Origin: Sphagnum compactum
Taxonomy: Eukaryota; Bryophyta; Sphagnopsida; Sphagnales
Direction: 5' to 3'
DNA: 64,000 bases
NCBI GenBank assembly: GCA_965153455.1
Contig: OZ234493.1
Location: 14,746,213 to 14,810,212, forward strand
The translations under genes and the position numbers were made by a program. Of this stretch, positions 12,303 to 23,125 are shown piece after piece; the stretch's first letter is position 1; every line of letters starts with the position of its first letter. The notes beneath the pieces were generated by a model. It did no database searches and had not been told where the DNA came from. It saw nothing but the letters and a program-made list of their open reading frames with translations.

Positions 12303-14860
12303 TTAGTGTAAATTATGGTGCAATACCTTCATTATATTACAAACTTTATTATTATAAATATGCATATATATATATATTTTGGGTTCTCTCTCCAAGATTC
12401 AAAATGATTGTGGAAATGGAATTGGTTCAAAAAAGAAAGAATGAAAAAAGAAGGGAAAAGGGGCAAATGATAGTGACCACGAAAAAATAGGGAAGTAGAT
12501 AGGAATGTAGGAATGATACCTTGCAAAGTCCCTTTCATTGTGGTCTTGTGAACTCCCCCAACATTGTTTTCCTTTGTTTAGGTTTTTTTGTAAGTACAAC
12601 TAGTGGTGTTGTTGTCATCTTGCACCTCTTTGATTTGTTGTGCACTTCAACAATGACCTGTTTTAGGTGAGCTTCTTACTCCTTACCATCCTTGTCATTG
12701 TGTCCCTTTCTTATGGTTGTATTGTAACTCCCTACAAGCCATCTTCCCTGCTTGGACCAATACCAAACAAAGGGGATGTGAGTGTAATGAAGGGAGACCA
12801 TCCGTGTCAATAAAATTCTAGATAGGATGTGTGTTGGAATATGAACTTTAACATCATGTTTTGAAGGGACTCCATACTTTAGTTAATGACTTGTTCAAGT
12901 GAAGAAAAACAAGCATGAATTGATAAGGGGGAAATTATCAAGTATTTCAAAAATTACATTTAAGTTAGAGGGCAACTATGTTGATATAATTAAAATATTA
13001 ATAAGGAAGAAGTTTGATTGTTGTTTTGAGAAGAGCATGGATGAATGTGGTCTAAGGAAGAGAAAGTGAGTTAAAGTGAATAAAAATGCCTTCCATCTCC
13101 ATCTCTAGTTTAATCTAGTGTTATATCATATACCTACCCAACTGTGTAGTAGCTTTGAAAGAAGTGTTGACTAATTCTGACCTGGTGCAAATTTATGAGT
13201 CCTTTGGGGGTTGCAATCTAACTTTCAAGAATTAGGGTCCCTATAATATCCCTTACAAGCCATAACTACTCTGCTGCTTCCTCCAACAACTATTTCCTTT
13301 TTCATTGATGAGTTTCACTAGTGGGACCTTCTACAGTTGGCCCAAGTATTCAAACTGTCTCCTAACCCATCCCAATACTATTCAAGTTGAAGTGGGTTTA
13401 ACTTGAGAGTTCTTGTGGAAAAAAATATTTAAAAAGATTTAGAATTGATTTTCAAAGACAAAAAAAAATCACTCTACTAAATGCAATAAACTTTTGCTCT
13501 GTTGATCCAAAAATTGTGGAATGACAAAAGTGCACAATAATGCCTCATCAAAGAGTTTCTCATGGTGTCAAAAAAGAAGAGTGCCCTCCGACAGTTTGGG
13601 AGGGTAGGGGAATGGTCACATTCCAACAAATCAAATAAGGGGTGTGTCACACTATGGCCTTGCCATTTACATTAAAAAGTATCTTAATGCAAACGAAGAA
13701 TTATGAAAACCCAAATATTTCACCATGCCAAAATATAATCTTCAAAAAATACTCTAAAGAAGAAACCAAAATCCTTCAAGATGTTATAACTCTAAAACTA
13801 ATCTCAAGTTCCAACACAAGCCAAAATATCATCTTTTCAAAAATCCTCATATAAAAAATAGACCTATTATTACCTAGGGACCAAAATCCCTTAAGCTACA
13901 ATACTCTATAATGAATCTAAGATTCTAAACACAATCTCCTTGCCTTGGTAGGTTTAAGGCCAACAAAAAAACAAACACCTATCTTAGTTATTTATTTATT
14001 TATATTAATATATAGAGGAGCCAAGCTGCCTTAGTTGGGTTTTTGACCTAAAATATGAATTTGTCAAATTGGTTAACAGCTTCCAAAATCCCCCCCCTCC
14101 CATCAACCCAGTGGAATTTGAATCTGACTTCATATTGACAAAGCTCAGAAGAAAGATGGGTGAACAAATCATCTTTCATATTTGGTTGTTGAAATTGCTA
14201 TAATAATAGTCACACTGGTGAGTGAGTGGGCCCAAATTGCAGTGCCCCCAAATAACTTTCATCCAATTAAGATCATTGAACTGTTCAACCCATGTTAGGC
14301 TATCTCAGGAGGCCATCATTCTGTTGTGTGTCAGGAGAGCTTGATGAAGATGATTTAAGTTTTGACATGCTTAAGAAGTTTTGGAACCATTCATATGGAT
14401 GGGTTCTTTTGAATCCATGTAATGGATTTTAATACACCATAATGTGGTATCATGCTTTACAGGACTGCACAGAACATACTTATAATCCAAACATTTGACA
14501 AATGAAAGAAAAAACAAGCCTAACAACAAAGACCCACCTACTAATATTGAGTTGTTAAAATCTATTCATTCATCCCTCCTCAACAAACATCCCGAAATTC
14601 ATTTACATTCATGAGGGTTAGTTAGTTATTAGTTGGGTTTCTAAGACCTCAATAAACCAGTTACTAGTTATTTCTAGCTCTCTTTACACTGTATATTTAA
14701 CCAAGGCCTCATCCCTAAAGGGTCACTCTTGTGTTACTTGAGTGAGTCAGGTTTTGCATGAGTTAGTTACAAGGCATGTTTTGAAACACACAGTATACAC
14801 ATGTCTTTGATGTTTCAAACTCTATTTGAACTTTTACGAGAGCTTAAGAGCATCTCTACC
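12303..14860. other. AT-rich intergenic DNA, no gene seen
   Basis: A TA-rich run lies at about 12360-12380. Around 13700-13925 two degenerate copies of a roughly 110-bp unit ('ccaaaatcctt...aatctcaag...') sit in tandem. I found no coding region or RNA gene. Confidence 0.5.
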
Positions 14861-15136
14861 CAGAGCAATATGGTGAAATTTTGCCAAATTTTGACCTATA
14901 CAAAGGGTTTTTCATAGAAAAGATAGCCCAAATTCTTCAGGTTTTGAAGAATGTTTTTTTTTCAAATTGCCAGATTTTTATGATAAGTTTTGGTACATAG
15001 CCAAGAATATAGAATTTTATTATTTTATTTTTTTTCCTACTTTCATATCTCACATAAGGAAAATTGGGCTAAATTGTTTTATGGACAAATGCACTTTGCC
15101 TACATCACAAAATCCTTTATAAAAAAAAAACCCTTG
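14861..15136 (-). mobile_element. hAT-like MITE (subfamily A), ends decayed
   Basis: Begins CAGAGCAATATGGTGAAATT and reads inward to 'ttgccaaattttgacc'. It ends in ACATCACAAAATCC followed by an A run and CCCTTG, mirroring the start of other copies in reverse. The flanking octamers do not match, so the boundaries are approximate. Confidence 0.45.
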
Positions 15137-15271
15137 ACGGTGACTTCTAAAGAGTACTTTCAATGAAGTATATAGCATTTAAATAGCATGAAACTGAAAA
15201 TTTCTAAATTGAGCCCCCGCAAAAGAAAAACTCTTCATGGAAGTAGATGCCATGACAAGGATAAGGATTGC

Positions 15272-15300
15272 TAAACCCCAAACCCTAAACCCTAAACCCA
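15272..15300 (+). repeat. Short interstitial telomere-like repeat
   Basis: Two intact and two imperfect CCCTAAA units, with a further aaccc just beyond. This is the plant-type telomere unit, but a run this short can also arise by chance or by double-strand-break repair. Confidence 0.6.
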
Positions 15301-15708
15301 CAACCCACAAATTAGGGCATTGTGACACAAATTACTTACGACATGATGACAAGAGCAAACAATTTGTCATTGACACAAAGTCACACAAGGATTCATAGAA
15401 TATAGGAAGCAGAGTACCCGGCAGGATATAATAGGGAGAATTTGTCAAACCCTTTTGTCCCCTCTATTCGTAGGGTGGGGGGAACAAACAAGCACGGATG
15501 ATGGCCAAGTGTTTTGATTGGGTGGATGGAAAAGCTCCGCATCTACTTCCCCCCTCCCCTCACACAAAACATAAAAGGGCCATTGAACATAAAAAGGGGG
15601 CCATTGTTGTGAGTTCATCTGAACCTCGGGATACGACATATGACCCTATTGTTGAAACTTTGAAGGATACGATTCTCAATTATTCCCGGAAAAGGCAAGG
15701 CTTATCGA

Positions 15709-15845
15709 AAAAATTATTCTGCACATAAATTACTTTTGGCATGGCACAAGTGAGAAAATTATTCTCCACATAAATTACTTTTGGGCATGGCACAAATGAG
15801 GAAATTATTCTGCATATGAACTACTTTTGGCATGGCACAAATGAG
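15709..15845 (+). repeat. 46-bp minisatellite, three copies
   Basis: Units start at about 15709, 15755 and 15801, each reading 'aaattattctgcacataaa' then 'ttacttttggcatggcacaa' then 'atgag' with a few changes per copy. No coding potential. Confidence 0.85.
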
Positions 15846-16990
15846 ACGTTAACTATACCTTTGATGACAATAATTTTTTCAACAAAAATCCTTTTTATTT
15901 GAAAAAAGGATTAAAAAAATCATATATATGGATCCAATGAGGGGAGAAAAAATGGTGACCAACTAATCCAACTTTGGTCGTACAAGGTTGGCCAAGACTT
16001 TGTGGGCAAGTCACTTAAGCAAGTTTGGTCCTAACAATTGCATATCCTTGTGAAAGTATAAAAGATCGAATGGCATGTATTGACTCTTCAGCCTTTCAAA
16101 GTTTGAAGTGCACATTGGCCTACCATATCAACCAAAAGAGATATAATTGATGCGGAAATTTTCATTGGCTTTGTGAATTGTTCATCCTGTAGTTGAGTAG
16201 TATTTCTTTGTAGGTAGAGACAACTTGGTAAGTTTTTTTGCCTTTGGTTTTGAAAAAGATTCTCTAAAACTTAGTTTCCACTTTGAACAAGAAACAAATT
16301 TCAAATGAAAGAAAAAGTGAAAACAAAACATCCTTTTAAAAGACTTTAAAAAGTAAAATTTAACCCTCCTTTCATATAGGACAAATTAGGTGAAGTTTCA
16401 CATACCATCAGCTCCATGTTGAATAATTACTTTCTTTCAAAAAAATGATTATTTTTCATAGCTTTGAAATTATTATGTTTTTCTCCCGTTTTTGAGTAAT
16501 CTAATAATGTTGTATGAGTAGTCAACTTATGTGTATTGTAGTTAATGAATGTTATTTTTTTGGGGTGCGTTTTTGTCAATTGGTGACCAAAAGATCCAAA
16601 GTGATTCATACAAAGGAGTTGTACCAAAAAGCATTTGCCAAAGTTACTAGATTTCAAAGAAAAAACAATCTGAAATTGTCATATTTAGACAAAATATTAG
16701 GTTGCCAAGATGTAGCAGGATTCATAAAATTTTCTACCAATTTTCAAACTTTACACACAATCTTATTTGGCTGAACATTGAAAATCATGATACCTTCTCC
16801 TACCATACATACCATTTCCATGGGTCCTGTACAATTCTCACAAGCCTACCTAACCCTAGTACACATTTAACTGTTAGGTCACTGAACATAAGGAAGAAAA
16901 ATAAAATAAAAATTCAGACCACCCAAATCCAACAATTTCATTCATCATAACATTCTTTCTTCACACCTCCACACAAGCCAATTCAAACAC
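15846..16990. other. AT-rich intergenic DNA
   Basis: No gene seen. A weak echo of the hAT-like MITE interior lies near 16620-16720. The overlapping short frames around 16430-16950 carry no family signature. Confidence 0.45.
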
Positions 16991-17010
16991 CCTCTCTCTC
17001 TCTCTCTCTC
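16991..17010 (+). repeat. (CT)n microsatellite
   Basis: About ten CT units directly before the LTR-like terminus at 17013. Confidence 0.85.
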
Positions 17011-17012
17011 TA

Positions 17013-17067
17013 TGTTAGTACACTACATACTATACAACCCTTTGTCTGTATTCAGACAGGGGTTAAA
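17013..17067 (+). repeat. LTR-like 5' terminus with TGTCTG hairpin
   Basis: Starts TGTTAGTACACTACATACTA and runs into a hairpin, AACCCTTTGTCTG...CAGACAGGGGTT. The same 55-60 bp occurs inverted at 28980-29037. Retrotransposon LTRs start with TG, and the similarity between the two copies begins at this TG and fades after the hairpin, so a decayed LTR start is my best reading. A MITE terminus is the alternative. Confidence 0.35.
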
Positions 17068-17996
17068 AACAAGTAAGGTGAAGCTGGTGGCAATCAGAAA
17101 ACAAAGGTACAGACAATTGTCAGGTAACATGGTACTACTACTAAGCCTACCTACTGCCCAGAACAACTACTTACTACTAGCTATTGAAAGGGTAATTTGT
17201 GATGTGCAAATTTTTGAGCTACTTATTAGTTCCTTTAGAGGAGGCCATTAAAGGGGGAGGAGGTCTCAGGAGGAGGAGGCTTCACTTGCAGAGTTGATTT
17301 AAATCCAGAGAGCAGATCTTCTTGGGTAGAGTTCCTTCTTGGGGAATTTCCAAAGTCAATTCTCAGGGGGACTCTCTCTCTCTCATTCCCATCAGGATTG
17401 CTGTTGCTGCTGCTGTTGAGGCTTCTCTCATAAGTACACTCTCTGGAGGAGTCTGAAGTCTTCAGGACATCCTGATTCTTGCTTCCTTGCTTGCTTGCTG
17501 TTATTGTGTCCATTATAAAAACACACCCCCCTCGCTTTCACCTTTCAAGTTCCATGGTTTGGTTCACATCTTCACATCCGTGTGTGGGAGCGGTTATCAG
17601 GAGGGGAGGGGCGTCTGATAACCGCCGGTTCTCAGGGTGATGTATGGGGCAGGTTTGAAAAGAATTGAAAAAAATAACTGACCCTGATATATCATTTGTG
17701 GCTCTCACAATTGTTATATGGTGAAATATAACCATACTTACTCACTAGACTTGTGGAACTTTGTGGGTTGTTTTGTGAAACCCTCAGTTCCTTAACCCCT
17801 AAAGGTCAAGGTGGACAAATTTGGTCCACTTTTCGGTGTATGTTTGTGTTTCCCTAACGTTTTAGAGGTTAAAGCATTTTGAAAAACCTAGAACTAAATG
17901 GTTGCTATTTGGGGTGTATAATTTGGAGGTGGGGGGTGGGGGGGTCTGGGTCCGGAGTCAAGAAGGGGTGGTGCATGGAGTGTTACTCCCAGCATG
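17068..17996. other. Intergenic DNA with a perfect 10-bp inverted repeat
   Basis: Slightly more GC-rich than its surroundings. It holds a minus-strand open frame (17235-17513, 92 residues, Ser/Asn/Pro-rich, no known domain) that I do not call a gene. At 17591-17623 CGGTTATCAG and CTGATAACCG face each other across a 13-bp G-rich loop. Confidence 0.4.
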
Positions 17997-18737
17997 CATG
18001 ATGTGATTTCATCCATGGAAATGTACACCACATTATGTGGTGTTTATTATGACATGTATTACATTAAAATGACAATTTGACATTAGGTAAATTTGGCGCA
18101 TATGGCATTACATGGGTGTGTAAAATCTAGGTAAGTTTATCAGATTGAGTTTGCTACCTAATCATGTAGTTCTACGTTAACCAAACAATGAAATAACGGC
18201 TCATCAAACATTTGCATTATCACACTTAAAGAAATAACATATGTAAATTTATAGTCAATTAAATACATCAAAAAACATACATTCCACGCAAATGACCTTG
18301 CAAACTCCAAACAACCCATCAAAACACCTTATGACTAAGCTTCACTCCAAATTAAAACTATCATTCACATCCATGAAAGACCTAACTATCATCTCACAAG
18401 TGTGCCATTATTTCATGGATGCCAATGATAATTTAAATCCATGAAAGAATGAGCCAGTAAAAGCCTTATAGGGAGGGACTCTTATGAAATAATGTAGTAC
18501 CCGTTGCTGAAAGGGACAGTACTAGTCTCCACTTATATCTTCAAAAGTAAGAGCATGATCTCCACCCACATGCCCCTATTTGAGCTCTATCTTCTTACCA
18601 CATCTAACTTAGAATCACTACAAAGAGAATGTGGTTTTTCTCGCATAGCCATATTCTTATGTTAAATTGTCATTTTAATATAATATACAGCCACAATAAA
18701 CATCACATATCATACATTGTAATGAATGAAATCATGA
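17997..18737. mobile_element. Inverted-repeat element with arms of about 85-90 bp
   Basis: The left arm (about 17997-18086) pairs with the right arm (about 18655-18737). The inverse of the left arm contains 'caaattgtcattttaatgta', matched by 'taaattgtcattttaatata' in the right arm, and pairing continues through 'aataaacaccaca'/'aataaacatcaca' and 'gatgaaatca'/'aatgaaatca'. The 570-bp interior is non-coding. No target duplication seen; the superfamily is unknown. Confidence 0.6.
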
Positions 18738-19529
18738 AGTTTGGCTCACAAGTGTTATGAGCTCATGCGACCTTTCGAGTGAAAAAACCCACATTCTCTT
18801 ATACTGAATGTTAATTATTCTCTGAGGAAGAAACATGAGAGAGTGAACAATACAAAGTGAGAGACTACCCAGGTCAATCATTATGGCTTGCCAATCAGAA
18901 ACAGAGTCATTTTCTTTTATTGACTCTCTCCTAGTGCAAATTTAGTAGTCCAATTTGAGTTTCCCAATATTTGACTACTATATTTCATCCAGAATATATT
19001 ATTGTATATGGGCCATTTTTATTGCTGTGGTGGAGATGCTCTAAGATACACATGATCACATGCAGGCTTTGTTGTTGATGATGATGCAAAAGGGGCACAA
19101 AGTAGAGAGGAATCAGCCCTTTTAATAGAATACCATGCTGCTGGAGTAATCTCAACCTCATTGCTTGTAACTGCTAAAGCTGATTCAAGTGATTGATCCA
19201 AATTTCTGCACTTGTGTTTCTTTTGTGGAAAAGACACCAGTAAAAGTGATTTGATCCAAAATTTCTGGACTCTAGTTTGGCAGTTCTGGACTACTCATGC
19301 CTTAGGCTTTGGCATCTTGTCCAGAACCAGAGATCCATTTCCAGAATCAAAAGAGCCTCTGCTGGCTTGAGGATGTTTTGAAAGTTTTTCAAAGAACTGA
19401 CGGTTCTCATGAAAAGAATTGCAGTTTAGCACAGGTGAATCTTTGGATTTTTTTCAGTCCCAGTTAAGACTCAAAACTGGTTCCATGATTTTTGAGAACC
19501 ACCTAGTTAAAGGCAATCTTTTTCTTTAT
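18738..19529. other. Intergenic DNA with a decayed GGTTCTC-rich fragment
   Basis: No gene. Around 19390-19520 there are stretches ('gacggttctcatgaaaag', 'tttttgagaacca') like the interior of the hAT-like MITE at 49938-50192, suggesting an eroded relative without ends. Confidence 0.4.
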
Positions 19530-19700
19530 TGACATAATTTTGCAAGAAAGGAAACTAAAAATTCCAAATGAATTGATTTTGGAGGTTTTCAATAACCAGA
19601 AGTCAGAAAAAAAAAAGAGGAAAAAATCACCCAAAAAAAAAAGAGAACACGAATGATCAAAGATTTGTACTTTATATCTAATTTATAGCCCCATATATAT
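19530..19700 (+). mobile_element. hAT-like MITE fragment (subfamily B)
   Basis: Contains 'ggaggttttcaataaccaga', then 'gatcaaagatttgtactttata' (split by small changes) and 'tttatagcc', in the same order as the inverse of the copies at 38794 and 51617. Both ends are missing. Confidence 0.45.
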
Positions 19701-21188
19701 GTTGCTAAATCTTCCTAGGGTGGATTTAGCTGCAACAAAAGTAATTAAAGAAATAACTGGACATGGGTATCTACACCCTACTTTTATCCGCCGGTTCCAT
19801 GTTTAATATAAAGAGAGTAACCTCCCAATAGTGTTGAGCATAGGACTGGAGAGTATTGGGATTATGGAATAGATGATTACTTGAGGGTGTGCAGACAATG
19901 TTGATGGTGTCAAAGGGGAACAAGAACTGTCAAAAGACATCTCTATCCTTTTGCCTCTAATTGTAGCCCAAAGGGAGACCAGGTACCCAACACCCACTCA
20001 TCAGAATCCCTCCAGAAGACAGAGGCAGGAGGAGGAAGATGATATGGGAGGACAAAAGCTGGTTGTTGTTGTTGTTGTTGTTGTCATGGGATAGAATTGG
20101 AGTGTTAGTCTTCTTGGTCCAGGAGGAGTCTGAAAAGAATTGTTGCTTCAGATCTTTTTGACCTTTTTAAGTAGTTGTTGTGATGGCGGCAGCAGCAGCA
20201 GCAGTTGCTGCTGCTTCTGAACTTGAATAAATACCCAGTTTCATGAAAATGTTTCCCAATTTTGTTCACTTGACAAGTACCTGCACCCAAATTGGGGATT
20301 AGATTTTGAAACTCTGATGCCCAGTTTCATGAAACCAGCTGTTATGAACCACTTACCATGCATCCTTTGTGTGGTGTGTTGGTCGGTGTGGGTTCACTCT
20401 GGCCACTGACTCATTCACATTGGGGGATGAAACAGGGATTAAAGGGTCAATCAAACTGGGGGCCAAAGACAGGATGACTTTCTGGATAACTTTGTATGAA
20501 GTGTGATTGATGACCATGTTGTTGTTGTTGTGTACACTGCCAATTTAAGTAAAGTAGAGAGAATTGAGATTCTTCTCTAGTCTCTGAACAGACCTGTTAC
20601 CTGATGGCATAGAATATTTTCTGGGTTTGGAGTCAGGCAGTAGTACAAGTATATCTTCAGGATCACACAAGAAATTATTACTGCACTTTCATAAGTGTGT
20701 GTAATCTCTAATCCTCCATTTATGTCATCTTATTTGCTCTGTTTAATCACTTACAGGCAATTAACCCATTAACTCATTATAATCTCTGGGTCCTTAATCA
20801 ACACCCACATCTTGTGGTCCTTCACATTAGGGATCTTATTAGTTCAAGTGCCTAGTTTGACATTTAAGGTTGTGTTTGCTAACACAGTCTGATGAAAGCA
20901 AAATAAGACCATAATACACATTACTAGAGTAGTGGAATAGCAAGTTTGGCAGAGATTATATTATTTTTAGACCTGCTCAAACTTTCAAAAAGTAGCTTTT
21001 TCAAAGGAACCTTTTTTGTGATGGAAAATGAAGCATTTTTTGGAATGTTTGGGAATTTTAATCTATTTTTGAAATGGAATCTTAAAAGGAAAAAAATAAA
21101 ATCTTAAAATCTTAAAAAAGTATTCGTTAGAGAGACCTGACAACCCTACTATTCAACTATGGTACATACTTACAAAGAGGGAGAGAAT
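19701..21188. other. Intergenic DNA with simple repeats
   Basis: A TTG run lies at about 20063-20083, an AGC/GCT-rich imperfect palindrome at about 20182-20217 and another TTG run near 20520. No gene, RNA or bounded element recognised. Confidence 0.5.
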
Positions 21189-21420
21189 GTAGTTTTTGGT
21201 GAATTCTGTGACATAGCAAAGGTTACACTCATCCATTGACATATTTTGCCAAATTTGGCTATAAATGAAATATGAAAGCATCCTTTTAAAATTTTTGCAT
21301 ATTCTACTGGAATCAAAAATTTAGAAATCTGGTGGTTACTTATTAAATTTTTTGGAATTTTGACAACCCCAAAAGCTGCTATATTTTTGCCCACCAACAT
21401 AGGAGGACTTTGTTTTCTGA
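21189..21420 (+). mobile_element. hAT-like MITE fragment (subfamily A)
   Basis: Reads 'gaattctgtgacatagcaaa', 'actcatccattgac', 'ttgccaaatttggctataaa' and 'gaaatctggtgg', matching the 5' half and centre of subfamily A. The ends are not definable. Confidence 0.45.
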
Positions 21421-21586
21421 AGAACCAGACTTGGAACTGATCCAGAGGTTATTAATGCAAGTCAAGAACTGCCCAACTCTGGTTTGGACAGAGCTTCAAA
21501 GTAACCTTTATTAGATTTAAGTTCTACCATTGGTGAAATTTTGACAACCTTGATTAAATGGTGTAAGATGGGTGGGAGGTGGTGGT

Positions 21587-21913
21587 CATTATTTTTCTTT
21601 TTCAAATTTGTGAGGTAGGTAGGTAGGTAGGTAGGTAGGTGGGTGGGTTGGCTATCATCCACAAAGTAGCCAAATTTGGCTACAGGTCAGAGAGGAAATA
21701 AGAAAAGTTTAATAGGGAATTATGCTGTATTTTGGCAACATGCTACAACCTATTGTCAAAATATGGCAACTTCAAGTTTTTTTTTTCTCCCTCGTAATGT
21801 GGCGACAATGGGTCATTTTGTTTCCCAGAAAAAAGCCTTTGAACTGGTGCAAGAGCCTTTTTATCGTGGCAAAATCTTTATGTCCCAAAATTTCGCCGAA
21901 AGAAAATTCACTG
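21587..21913 (+). mobile_element. hAT-like MITE (subfamily A) with a GTAG expansion
   Basis: Begins CATTATTTTTCTTTTTCAAA in place of the usual CAGNG start, carries 'ggctatcatccacaaa' and the full TAGCCAAATTTGGCTA palindrome at about 21668-21683, and ends with 'aaattcactg'. A (GTAG)n microsatellite at 21614-21640 lies inside it, where other copies have a short GTG/GTAG word. Flanking octamers gtggtggt and gtggcaat agree at five of eight positions. Confidence 0.55.
21614..21640 (+). repeat. (GTAG)n microsatellite
   Basis: About six to seven GTAG units, nested in the MITE just described. Confidence 0.9.
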
Positions 21914-22913
21914 GTGGCAATGTATATATTGCTACCAATCTTTTTTGTCATACCAGGCTGATACTCGTGTTGGGTACTTTATTAAACCTTTCACACTAGT
22001 GACTAGTCTGATCCTGGTATTGGCTCCAAGACTGATTTTTGGCTGGTATGAGGCAGGTACATAACACCTGGTATTGATACTATAAGAGTGGTACAAAGCT
22101 GGTATTACCTCACATTGCTACCAGGCTGATGATGCTTGTAGAAGGCTGGTTATTGCCTTGGCTCATATGAGACTGGTAGGCTCCTTGCTACTCCAGGCGC
22201 AAGCGTACTATATACCAGACCAACACTAGACCAACACTGGTTTGGAACTCTGTTTTCAACACCCAAAAGCAAAGAGGAATGTGCAATTAGGGTGGTTAGC
22301 TCTCTCAGTTGCCATTTTTTTTTTACTATCTACCTAACTAATATGACCATAAGAAAAAGAAAGCAAACAACACGTAGGTAATTTCTTTCCAGTCTGGGCT
22401 GGTTATTGATTATTTGACCTGGTTACCAAGCCAGTTATTAATAACCTACCAGTCGGTTCTTGATTTTTTGATAACTGGTTAACAACGTGGTATTGAATTT
22501 TTCTAAATCTAAAAACCTACTTCGGTGACGTGATATTAATAAGAAAAAATTAGAATAACAGAAAAATCACATTTCATTCTTGATTTTAAAAAACCCTTTA
22601 ACCGGCACATAACCGGTGGGTTAACTGGAGTTTAATCAATTATTTGATAACCTATCTACATGCATTTGTAACTGACAGTTATAAATAAATAAATTATTTT
22701 TGGATAACTTAACTTGCACCCAATTTTTTTGATACTGATATTGATAACCTGTGTGATCCCTCAAAATTTTTTTTTAAAAAACACGTACCCTTTGGTTATT
22801 AAAAATGAACTAACCAGACAAGATTGCTAATTTCCTTAATTCCTACACAAGTGGAAGAGGAGGGTAGGAGGGAGATGGGGGAAACAAAGGAAAGGGAAAA
22901 AAAATACAATTAA
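21914..22913. other. Region rich in degenerate CTGGT(T/A)TT words
   Basis: From 21960 to 22240 and again from 22380 to 22640 the words ctggtatt, ctggttatt, aaccgg and gataac recur every 20-40 bases on both strands, without a fixed period. No gene is seen. It may be a highly eroded satellite or inverted-repeat element. Confidence 0.4.
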
Positions 22914-23125
22914 GGTGCATTCACACTTGGTGTTAGGGACTGTAGTGTTGAGTCCACTAATACCATGCTAGTCATTTAGGACTTACACCTACTTAGGATG
23001 AACATTTTATGTTAAGCTACCATTCACTTAACATTAAGCTATCACGCATTTAACATTGGATGCCACCTAGGATGCCACCTAGATTTTCATTAAACATTGA
23101 CTTAACATCAAGTGTGAATGCACCA
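22914..23125. mobile_element. MITE with 20-bp inverted repeats, copy 2
   Basis: Begins GGTGCATTCACACTTGGTGT and ends ACATCAAGTGTGAATGCACC plus A. TAA stands at 22911-22913 and at 23126-23128, a good 3-bp target duplication. Copy 1 is at 4468-4684. The similarity between the copies stops at the inverted repeats, which defines the element. TAA duplications point to PIF/Harbinger; no transposase is present. Confidence 0.8.

Noticed and set aside
17235-17513. 92-residue minus-strand frame, Ser/Asn/Pro-rich
   Set aside because: Has an ATG and a protein-like look, but no known family, no clear splice partner, and it may lie inside an LTR-like repeat.
21676-21999. 107-residue plus-strand frame
   Set aside because: Lies mostly within a hAT-like MITE copy; the frame is a by-product of the repeat.
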